The notes under the pieces were generated by a model. The model did no database searches. It worked only from the letters and a program-made list of their open reading frames with translations, and was not told the origin of the DNA. From assembly GCF_013408985.1 (NCBI RefSeq), contig NZ_JACBZT010000001.1, forward strand, positions 930,001 to 994,000: 64,000 nucleotides of DNA. The letters run 5' to 3'. Position numbers and translations under genes: made by a program. Below, in pieces: positions 28,800 through 35,381 of the stretch. Position 1 is the stretch's first letter. Each line of letters opens with the position of its first letter. Source of the DNA: Petropleomorpha daqingensis. Its GTDB lineage: Bacteria; Actinomycetota; Actinomycetes; Mycobacteriales; Geodermatophilaceae.

Positions 28800-30128
28800 G
28801 TGCATGATCACGCGTCCGGGACGGCGCACGCGCGGCGCGCCGTGGACGTGCTGACCGCCCCCGGGCGCCGGGGGATCGCTGCCTCGCTGAGCTGGGTCGG
28901 GGTGGCCGTGGCGCTCGCCGGCGTGCTGACCTTCGGCTACCTCGCCATCGTCACCCGGGCGCTGCCCTCGGTGGACTACGGCTGGTTCGGCGCCTACTGG
29001 TCGCTGACGCTGGTCGTGGCCATGGGGGCCTTCCAGCCCGTCGAGGTCGAGCTGGCCCGGCTCACCCACCTGCGGGGCACGACGCGGCCGCTCCCGCCGG
29101 GCTCGCTGACCACGCTGGCCGGCGTCATGGGCGGGACGCTGCTGGTCGTGCTGGCCGGCGCGCCGCTGCTGCTGCCGGCGCTCGGCGACGAGCCGGGTCT
29201 CTACGCCGCACTGCTCGCGGTCTGCGTCGTCTCCGCGGGGCAGTTCCTGCTCCGGGGACTGCTGCTGGGCCGCGGCGCCTACGGCACCCACGGCTCCGTC
29301 CTGCTGCTCGACGCGCTCCTGCGCGTGCTGCTCGCCGCGGCGGTGGCGGCCTGGCTGCCGACGTCGGCGGCGACGTTCGGGTGGACGGTGCCGATCGCGG
29401 TCGCCGTGGCGCACCTCCCCCTGCTCGTCGTGCTGCTGCGCCGGTCGGCACCGCGACCCCTCCCGCCGGCCGCGGCGCCGACCTCGCGGGGGGCGGTCGC
29501 GCGGGCGGTCGGTGCCCTGGTGGTCGGCAGCCTCTGCGCCCAGGTGCTGCTCAACGCGGCGCCGGTCTTGGTGGCCGGGCTGGCGACACCGGCGGAGCAG
29601 ACCGACGCCGCCCGGTTCATCGCGAGCTTCGCGCTGGTCCGGCTCCCCCTGTTCGTCGCCGTGCCGCTGCAGAGCGCCCTGATCCCCTCGCTCGCCGAGC
29701 TGGACCGCAGGGGCGACGCACCGGCGCTGCGCCGGGTCGCCGGCCGCCTGCTCGGGGGTGGGGTGCTGCTCGCCGTCACCGGAGGACTGCTCGGTCTGGT
29801 GGTGGGCCCTGCCCTGGTGTCGTTGTTCTTCGGCAGCCGCTACGCCCTGCCCGCTCCGGACATGGCGGTGCTCGCCACCGGCACCGGGCTGTCCATCGGG
29901 CTGCTGGTGGCCAGCCAGGCCCTCGTGGCCGCTGCCCGGCACCGCGACGCGGCGCTGGCCTGGTGCACCGGCCTGGCCGCCGGTGCCGTCGTGTTCGCGA
30001 TCGTGCCCGATCTCGTGGAGCGCGCGTCCTGGGCGTTCACCACGGGGTGCGCCGTCGCCTTCGCCGTGGCCGCCGTCCTCCTGCTGCGCCGGGCGACCAC
30101 GGCCGTGCCCGCCCCGGACCCGGCATGA
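28800..30128 (+). CDS. MOP-superfamily polysaccharide flippase/oligosaccharide transporter (Wzx-like)
   Basis: A hydrophobic protein of about 442 residues with 12 or so membrane helices. GRRGIAASLSWVGVAVALAGVLTFGYLAIVTRAL resembles the first Wzx helix region (kept here as a description, not an exact family signature), with VDYGWFGAYWSL after it, and RLPLFVAVPLQSALIPSLAEL in the middle. These transporters flip lipid-linked glycans. The start is uncertain: GTG 28800, or GTGs at 28842 and 28848. The GT4 gene follows by ATGA overlap, so they form an operon. Confidence 0.75.
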   Translation: MHDHASGTAHARRAVDVLTAPGRRGIAASLSWVGVAVALAGVLTFGYLAIVTRALPSVDYGWFGAYWSLTLVVAMGAFQPVEVELARLTHLRGTTRPLPPGSLTTLAGVMGGTLLVVLAGAPLLLPALGDEPGLYAALLAVCVVSAGQFLLRGLLLGRGAYGTHGSVLLLDALLRVLLAAAVAAWLPTSAATFGWTVPIAVAVAHLPLLVVLLRRSAPRPLPPAAAPTSRGAVARAVGALVVGSLCAQVLLNAAPVLVAGLATPAEQTDAARFIASFALVRLPLFVAVPLQSALIPSLAELDRRGDAPALRRVAGRLLGGGVLLAVTGGLLGLVVGPALVSLFFGSRYALPAPDMAVLATGTGLSIGLLVASQALVAAARHRDAALAWCTGLAAGAVVFAIVPDLVERASWAFTTGCAVAFAVAAVLLLRRATTAVPAPDPA

Positions 30129-31249
30129 GCCGACGGCTCGACGTCCTGCTCGCGCTGGACTACTACGCCCCCTACGTCAGCGGGCTGACCAACGTGGCCC
30201 GCGACGTCGCGGAAGGGCTCGTGGAGCGCGGCCACCGGGTGCGGGTGATCGCCGCCTGGCACGACCGGCGGCTGCCGGAGCGGGAGGTGATCGCGGGGGT
30301 GGAGGTCGAGCGCGCCCCCGTGCTCGCCCGGTTCGGCAAGGCCGTGGTCAGCCCGGCCCTCGTGCGGCGGGTGGTCGCCGCCGCACGCGGCGCATCGGTG
30401 ACCAACCTGCACCTGCCCATGCCCGAGGCCGGCGCGATCGCTCCGTTCGTCCGCTCGCCGCTGGTGGTCACCTACCACTGCGACGTCAGCCCGCCGCCCG
30501 GCGCGGTCGGCCGGCTCGAGTCGGCCGGGGTCGACCTGTCCAGCCGGGTGGCCCTGCGCCGGGCCGGGTCCGTCGTGGTCACCAGCGACGACTACGCGCG
30601 GGCCAGCCGGGTCTGGCCGGCGATGGCCGGGCGGACGGCGGTGGTCCCGCCGCCCTGCCACGAGCGGCGGCCCGGAGAGCCCCGCTTCCGCGACGGCGCC
30701 GGGCTGCACGTCGGCTTCCTCGGCCGGATCGTCGAGGAGAAGGGGCTGCAGCACCTGGTGCGCGGCTTCCAGCTGCTCGACGACCCGGAGGCGCGGCTGG
30801 TCATCGGCGGCGACTTCGCCGAGGTGGCCGGCGGGTCGGTGGTCGACCAGGTGCGCCGGGCGGTCGACGGCGACCCGCGGATCCAGCTGCTCGGCTTCCT
30901 CTCCGAGGAGCAGATCGCCGACCTCTACGCCTCTATCGACGTGTTCGCGCTGCCGTCGGTGAACGCCTTCGAGGCGTTCGGCATCGTCCAGGTCGAGGCG
31001 ATGATGGCCGGCGTCCCGGCGCTGGCCAGCGACCTGCCCGGCGTGCGGGTGCCGGTGCGGGAGACCGGGTTCGGCGTCGTCGTCCCGCCTCGCGACCCCG
31101 CCGCGATCGCCGACGGGCTGCGCCGCCTGGCGGCGAAGCCACCCGACGCCGAGGCCGGCCGCCGCGCGGCACGGGAGCGCTACGCGGCGCCGACGGTGAT
31201 CGACGCCTACGAGGAGCTGCTGGTCAGCGCAGCAGCGAGCGGGCGATGA
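30125..31249 (+). CDS. Family 4 glycosyltransferase
   Basis: A 374-residue GT-B enzyme. The N-terminal domain has LLALDYYAPYVSGLTNVARDVAEGL and GHRVRVIAA. The C-terminal domain has VGFLGRIVEEKGLQHLV for the nucleotide-sugar site and the E-x7-E motif as EAFGIVQVEAMMAG, typical of retaining GT4 enzymes such as PimB. It likely adds a sugar to a lipid-linked or lipid acceptor handled by the preceding flippase. Its last 26 bases overlap the convergent acyl-CoA dehydrogenase gene. Confidence 0.9.
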   Translation: MSRRLDVLLALDYYAPYVSGLTNVARDVAEGLVERGHRVRVIAAWHDRRLPEREVIAGVEVERAPVLARFGKAVVSPALVRRVVAAARGASVTNLHLPMPEAGAIAPFVRSPLVVTYHCDVSPPPGAVGRLESAGVDLSSRVALRRAGSVVVTSDDYARASRVWPAMAGRTAVVPPPCHERRPGEPRFRDGAGLHVGFLGRIVEEKGLQHLVRGFQLLDDPEARLVIGGDFAEVAGGSVVDQVRRAVDGDPRIQLLGFLSEEQIADLYASIDVFALPSVNAFEAFGIVQVEAMMAGVPALASDLPGVRVPVRETGFGVVVPPRDPAAIADGLRRLAAKPPDAEAGRRAARERYAAPTVIDAYEELLVSAAASGR

Positions 31250-32378
31250 CCATCCGCTGCACCTGGTTCGTGCCCTCGTAGATCTGGGTGATCTTGGCGT
31301 CGCGCATCATGCGCTCGACCGGGAAGTCCTGCGTGTAGCCGGCGCCACCGAAGAGCTGGACGGCGTCCGTGGTGACCTGCATGGCGACGTCGGAGGCGAA
31401 GGCCTTGGCCGAGGCGCTCACGCGGGTGACGTCGGGGCGGCCCTGCTCCCCCGCGGCCGCGGCGACGTAGACCAGGTGCCGGGCGGCCTCGATCTTCATC
31501 TCCATGTCGGCGAGCATGAACTGCACGCCCTGGAACGAGCCGATGCTCGTGCCGAACTGCTTGCGGTCCTTGACGTAGGCGACCGCCGCGTCCAGCGCGC
31601 CCTGCGCGATGCCGACGGCCTGCGCGCCGATGGTCGGCCGGGTGAAGTCCAGCGTCCGCAGCGCCGTCTTGAAGCCGGTCCCCTCGGCGCCGATGATCCG
31701 GTCGGCCGGGATGGTGCAGTCGGTGAAGTAGAGCTCGCAGGTCGGCGAGCCCTTGATGCCCATCTTGCGTTCCTTGGGGCCGACCGCGAAGCCGGGGTCG
31801 TCCTTGTGCACCGCGAACGCGGAGATGCCGTTGGCCTTCTTCTCCGGGTCGGTGACGGCCATGACCGTGTACCAGGAGGAGATGCCGGAGTTGGTGATCC
31901 AGGCCTTGGTCCCGTTGAGCACCCAGGAGTCGCCGTCCCGGCGGGCGCGGGTCTTCATCGCCGCGGCGTCGGAGCCGGCCTCGCGCTCGGACAGGCCGTA
32001 GCTGATCATCGCCTCGCCGGCCGCGATCGGCCGGAGCACTTTCTGCTTCAGCTCCTCGTCGGCGGACAGGATGATCGGCATCGAGCCGAGCTTGTTCACC
32101 GCCGGGATGAGCGACGCCGAGCAGTCGACGCGGGCCACCTCCTCGATGACGATGCAGGTCGCGATGGCGTCGGCGCCCTCCCCGCCGTACTGCTCGGGGA
32201 TGTGGGTGGCGTGGAAGCCGGCCGCGGTCAGCGCCTTCTGCGCCTCGATGGGGTACCGCGAGTTCGCGTCGACGTCCGCGGCGTGCGGCGCGATCTCGCG
32301 CTCGGCGAGATCGCGCACCGCCTCCCGGATCGCCTCGTGCTCCTCGGTCAGCGCGTACAGCCCGGCGTTGCTACTCAC
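31224..32378 (-). CDS. Acyl-CoA dehydrogenase
   Basis: A 384-residue flavoprotein. It has YGLSEREAGSDAAAM for FAD/substrate binding, WITNSGISSWYTVMAVTD, RKQFGTSIGSFQGVQFMLADM, and QIYEGTNQVQRMVIAR, in which Glu of YEGT is the catalytic base. It starts at a GTG eight bases after a TAATCT -10, so it probably has its own leaderless promoter although purE and purK lie just upstream on the same strand. In M. tuberculosis fadE25 is likewise next to purE and purK (from memory). Confidence 0.95.
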   Translation of the reverse strand: MSSNAGLYALTEEHEAIREAVRDLAEREIAPHAADVDANSRYPIEAQKALTAAGFHATHIPEQYGGEGADAIATCIVIEEVARVDCSASLIPAVNKLGSMPIILSADEELKQKVLRPIAAGEAMISYGLSEREAGSDAAAMKTRARRDGDSWVLNGTKAWITNSGISSWYTVMAVTDPEKKANGISAFAVHKDDPGFAVGPKERKMGIKGSPTCELYFTDCTIPADRIIGAEGTGFKTALRTLDFTRPTIGAQAVGIAQGALDAAVAYVKDRKQFGTSIGSFQGVQFMLADMEMKIEAARHLVYVAAAAGEQGRPDVTRVSASAKAFASDVAMQVTTDAVQLFGGAGYTQDFPVERMMRDAKITQIYEGTNQVQRMVIARSLLR

Positions 32379-32386
32379 GGGTACAG

Positions 32387-32392
32387 AGATTA
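32387..32392 (-). promoter_or_regulatory. -10 element of the acyl-CoA dehydrogenase gene, overlapping the purE stop codon
   Basis: TAATCT read on the minus strand. Its first three bases are the TAA stop codon of purE, and the dehydrogenase GTG begins after an eight-base gap, the spacing expected for a leaderless transcript. Confidence 0.6.
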
Positions 32393-32920
32393 GTCCCGCT
32401 GCGCCTCGTCCGAACCGAGCCGGGTCTGCAGAGCGGCGTCCCGGGCGAGCACCTGCTCGGCGAGGGCGGCCTGGAACCGGGCCACCTCGGAGCGCAACCG
32501 GTCGTCGCCGGCGGCGAGGATGCGCACGGCCAGCAGCCCGGCGTTGCGCCCGCCGCCGATGCTGACCGTGGCGACCGGCACCCCGGCGGGCATCTGGACG
32601 ATCGACAGCAGGCTGTCCAGCCCGTCGAGCCGGTCCAGCGGCCGGGGGACGCCGATCACCGGCAGCGGGGTCGACGCGGCGACCATGCCCGGCAGGTGCG
32701 CCGCTCCCCCGGCGCCCGCGATGACCACCCGCAGGCCGCGGTCGGCGGCCGACTCGGCGTACTCGAGCATCCGCCGCGGGGTGCGGTGCGCGGAGACCAC
32801 GTGCGCCTCCCACGGGACGTCGAACTCGTCGAGCGCCGCGGCGGCCGGCGCCATCATGGGCCAGTCGGAGTCGCTGCCCATCACGATGCCCACGAGAGGG
32901 CCCCCGCTCGAGTCGCTCAC
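32390..32920 (-). CDS. purE: N5-carboxyaminoimidazole ribonucleotide mutase
   Basis: A 176-residue enzyme of purine synthesis. [13 protein letters not shown] binds the nucleotide, [11 protein letters not shown] carries the catalytic His, and [15 protein letters not shown] and [22 protein letters not shown] follow as in class I PurE. It works with PurK, whose gene ends just upstream. GTG start. The final codons read Arg-Asp then TAA. Confidence 0.97.
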   Translation of the reverse strand: MSDSSGGPLVGIVMGSDSDWPMMAPAAAALDEFDVPWEAHVVSAHRTPRRMLEYAESAADRGLRVVIAGAGGAAHLPGMVAASTPLPVIGVPRPLDRLDGLDSLLSIVQMPAGVPVATVSIGGGRNAGLLAVRILAAGDDRLRSEVARFQAALAEQVLARDAALQTRLGSDEAQRD

Positions 32921-32929
32921 GCGTGCTCC

Positions 32930-34138
32930 TCAGTGCTCGTCGTCGGGGAACGCGAAGGCCGGGTCGACCACGCCGTCGGCCAGGTAGCGGGCCGCGGCGA
33001 CGGCGCGGGCGCGCACCTGCTCCAGGTCGTCGCCGAGCGCGGTGACGTGGCCGAGCTTGCGGCCGGGCCGCTGGCCCTTGCCGTACCAGTGCAGCTTCAC
33101 GTCGGGCCAGTGCGCCATGAGGTGGTGCACCCGCTCGTCGAGCCCGGGCCCGGACCACTCGTCGGCCGCCGCGGCCCCGCCGAGGACGTTGGCCATGACC
33201 ACCACCGGTGCGGTCATCGCCGTCGCGCCGAGCGGGTAGTCGAGGACGGCGCGCAGGTGCTGCTCGAACTGGCTGGTCCGCGCGCCCTCGATCGTCCAGT
33301 GGCCGGAGTTGTGCGGCCGCATGGCCAGCTCGTTGACCAGCACGCCGTCGGCGGTCTCGAACAGCTCGACGGCGAGCAGACCGACGACGCCGAGCCGCCC
33401 GGCGATCCGGATGGCCAGCTCCTGCGCCGCGGTCGCCCGCTCCTCGGACAGCCCCGGCGCCGGGGCGAGCACCTCGTGGCAGACCCCGTCGCGCTGCACC
33501 GTCTCGACGACCGGCCAGACGGCGACCTGGCCGAACGGGGAACGGGCCACCTGGACGGCGAGCTCGCGGACCATCGGCACCCGCTCCTCGGCGAGCAGTG
33601 TGCCGGTCCGCTCCAGCAGTGCGGCCGCCGCGTCGACGTCGTCCACGACGAAGACGCCCTTGCCGTCGTAGCCGCCGCGCGGTGTCTTGAGCACCACCGG
33701 CCACCCGTGCGCGCCGGCGAAGTCGGCGATCCCGACCGCGCTGTCCACCTCGGCCCAGGCCGGCTGCGGCTCGCCGGCCGCGTCCAGCGCCCGCCGGAGC
33801 TCCAGCTTGTCCTGCGCGTGCACGAGCGCGGCCGGGCCGGGGGCGACCCGGTGGCCGTCCTCCTCCAGCGCGTGCAGGTGCTCGGTGGGCACGTGCTCGT
33901 GGTCGAAGGTGACCACCGTGGCGCCCTCGGCGAGGTCGCGCAGCGCGGCGAGGTCGCGGTGGTCGCCGAGCCGGACGTCGGCCGCGACCAGCGCGGCGGA
34001 CTCGGTCGGACCGGTCGACAGCACGCGCAGCGACTGGCCCAGGGCGATGGCCGCCTGGTGGGTCATCCGGGCGAGCTGACCCCCGCCGACCATCGCGACG
34101 ACGGGCAGGGACGTGACCGGATCGACTGGGGCGCCCAT
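32930..34138 (-). CDS. purK: 5-(carboxyamino)imidazole ribonucleotide synthase
   Basis: A 402-residue ATP-grasp enzyme: VAMVGGGQLARMTHQAAIALG at the N-terminus, LKTPRGGYDGKGVFVV in the ATP-binding domain, and LAMRPHNSGHWTIEGARTSQFEQHLRA, the PurK signature, in the C-terminal part (cited in pieces: LAMRPHNSGH, SQFEQHLRA). The ATG at 34138 is preferred because TAGCCT lies ten bases upstream; an in-frame GTG at 34177 would overlap the lipoprotein gene. It feeds N5-CAIR to PurE nine bases downstream. Confidence 0.96.
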   Translation of the reverse strand: MGAPVDPVTSLPVVAMVGGGQLARMTHQAAIALGQSLRVLSTGPTESAALVAADVRLGDHRDLAALRDLAEGATVVTFDHEHVPTEHLHALEEDGHRVAPGPAALVHAQDKLELRRALDAAGEPQPAWAEVDSAVGIADFAGAHGWPVVLKTPRGGYDGKGVFVVDDVDAAAALLERTGTLLAEERVPMVRELAVQVARSPFGQVAVWPVVETVQRDGVCHEVLAPAPGLSEERATAAQELAIRIAGRLGVVGLLAVELFETADGVLVNELAMRPHNSGHWTIEGARTSQFEQHLRAVLDYPLGATAMTAPVVVMANVLGGAAAADEWSGPGLDERVHHLMAHWPDVKLHWYGKGQRPGRKLGHVTALGDDLEQVRARAVAAARYLADGVVDPAFAFPDDEH

Positions 34139-34148
34139 GATGCGGCCG

Positions 34149-34154
34149 AGGCTA
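34149..34154 (-). promoter_or_regulatory. Putative purK -10 element
   Basis: TAGCCT on the minus strand, ten bases before the purK ATG and just after the stop of the SGNH lipoprotein gene. It would give a very short leader and transcribe purK-purE. Confidence 0.5.
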
Positions 34155-34169
34155 GCGGCGGCGGTCGGC

Positions 34170-34811
34170 TCAGCCACGGGCGGAGTCCAGCACGGCCGTC
34201 CGGATCAGCCTGCCGGCCTGCCCGGCGACCTCCGGCGTGGGGTGGATCCCGTCGCCACTGGCACCGGGGACCCAGGAGCCGTCGGAGTCGGCGCGGGTCC
34301 ACGGATCGACCAGGTGCCAGCCCTGGTCGGCGGCGAGCGCACGCAGCCGGTCGTTGTACTGCTGGCGCTGCTCGGGGACGCGATCGCACGGCGGGATCGT
34401 CGAGAGGACGACGTCGTCCACCCCCGTCGTGCGCACGATCGCGAGGAGGTTCTCCCGGCTCACGCTCCAGGGCACGCCCTGCAGCAGGTCGTTGGTGCCA
34501 CCCAGGACGACGACCGCGTCGGCGTCGGAGCGGGCGACGCCGTCGCGCATCGCCGCCGTCGTCGCGCCCGGCACGGCCCAGCCGCCGCCGAACGCCAGCG
34601 GCTCCCCCTCGGCGCCGGGGATCCAGGAGCCGGTGCCGGGGACCTCGGTGCCCTGGATCGCCTGGGTGCCGGCGGTGATGGAGTCACCGACGACGACGAA
34701 GGAGATCGTCTTCCGGGCCGTGGTGGGAGCGGCCGGCCCGGCCGCCGTCGCGCTGCTGCACGCCCCGAGCCCGAGGAGCAGCAGCACGGCGGTGAGCAGA
34801 CGCAGACGCAT
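34170..34811 (-). CDS. SGNH/GDSL-type hydrolase, putative lipoprotein
   Basis: A 213-residue protein with an N-terminal signal (MRLRLLTAVLLLLGLGACS) whose LGAC can serve as a lipobox, so it is probably anchored at the outer face of the membrane. The SGNH blocks are clear: VVVGDSITAG (Ser), VVVLGGTNDLLQG (Asn) and GDGIHPTPE (Asp-His). It is likely an esterase or lipase of unknown substrate, possibly removing acyl groups from envelope glycans. ATG start at 34811; the promoter is not obvious. Confidence 0.85.
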   Translation of the reverse strand: MRLRLLTAVLLLLGLGACSSATAAGPAAPTTARKTISFVVVGDSITAGTQAIQGTEVPGTGSWIPGAEGEPLAFGGGWAVPGATTAAMRDGVARSDADAVVVLGGTNDLLQGVPWSVSRENLLAIVRTTGVDDVVLSTIPPCDRVPEQRQQYNDRLRALAADQGWHLVDPWTRADSDGSWVPGASGDGIHPTPEVAGQAGRLIRTAVLDSARG

Positions 34812-34856
34812 GCGTCCGATTCTCCCAGCCCGCCGCAGCGGCAACCCGGCGCACAC

Positions 34857-34874
34857 AGGAAGCGTTCCTAGACT
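34857..34874. promoter_or_regulatory. gtrA (second copy) -10 element with overlapping short palindrome
   Basis: TAGACT at 34869-34874 lies seven bases before the ATG at 34882, giving a leaderless geometry. The palindrome AGGAA-GCG-TTCCT at 34857-34869 abuts and touches the hexamer, so it could be an operator. The 70-base gap otherwise separates divergent genes. Confidence 0.45.
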
Positions 34875-34881
34875 CACCGGC

Positions 34882-35376
34882 ATGGACCAGCCGGCCGCGA
34901 CCCGCCTCGCCCGGACCTGGCGGATGCTGCTCAAGGAGATCTCCGCCTTCGGCGTGGTCGGCGCCGTCTGCTTCGTCCTCGACGTGGGGCTGTTCCAGGT
35001 GCTGTACGTGCACGCCGGCGTCGACGCCGTGCTCGCCAAGCTCATCAGCACGCTGGTCTCGACGACGGCCGCCTACTTCGGGCACCGGCACTGGTCCTTC
35101 TCGCACCGCGCCCGCACCGGCCTGCGCCGGGAGTACACGCTGTTCGTGGCGATCAACGGCATCACCCTGCTGCTCGGCCTGTTCATCGTCTGGCTGGTGC
35201 GCTACCCGCTCGGCCAGGAGAGCGCCCTGGTGCTGCAGCTGGCCAACGTCGGCTCGATCGCGCTCGGCACCGTGCTGCGGTTCCTGTCCTACCGGCGCTG
35301 GGTGTTCCTCGACCCGGCGCACCCCTCGGTCGCCCCGAAGCGCGACCCCCGGGTCTCGCTCGACCCCGCAGCCTGA
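34882..35376 (+). CDS. GtrA-family membrane protein, second copy
   Basis: A 164-residue protein with four membrane helices: EISAFGVVGAVCFVLDVGLFQ, then AKLISTLVSTTAAYFGHRHWSF (the GtrA helix 2 and loop), and FLSYRRWVF at the end. No GT2 gene is adjacent. A GtrA-like gene beside purK-purE is also found in M. tuberculosis (Rv3277, from memory), so this is probably the conserved copy and distinct from the one in the left operon. Confidence 0.9.
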   Translation: MDQPAATRLARTWRMLLKEISAFGVVGAVCFVLDVGLFQVLYVHAGVDAVLAKLISTLVSTTAAYFGHRHWSFSHRARTGLRREYTLFVAINGITLLLGLFIVWLVRYPLGQESALVLQLANVGSIALGTVLRFLSYRRWVFLDPAHPSVAPKRDPRVSLDPAA

Positions 35377-35381
35377 CCCGG

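Noticed and set aside
25574-28807. A 1077-codon open frame on the plus strand opposite the Emb gene
   Set aside because: Its translation is low-complexity, rich in Arg, Gly, Pro and Gln with no domain, as expected from the antisense frame of a GC-rich gene. The minus-strand Emb protein is unmistakable.
28800-28810. ATG at 28804 as start of the flippase gene
   Set aside because: It is out of frame with the flippase; the in-frame starts are GTG codons.
32379-33704. Upstream extension of the acyl-CoA dehydrogenase frame by about 440 codons
   Set aside because: The extension is antisense-free but out of frame with purE and purK, which are clearly coding there. A TAATCT -10 and GTG set the start at 32378.
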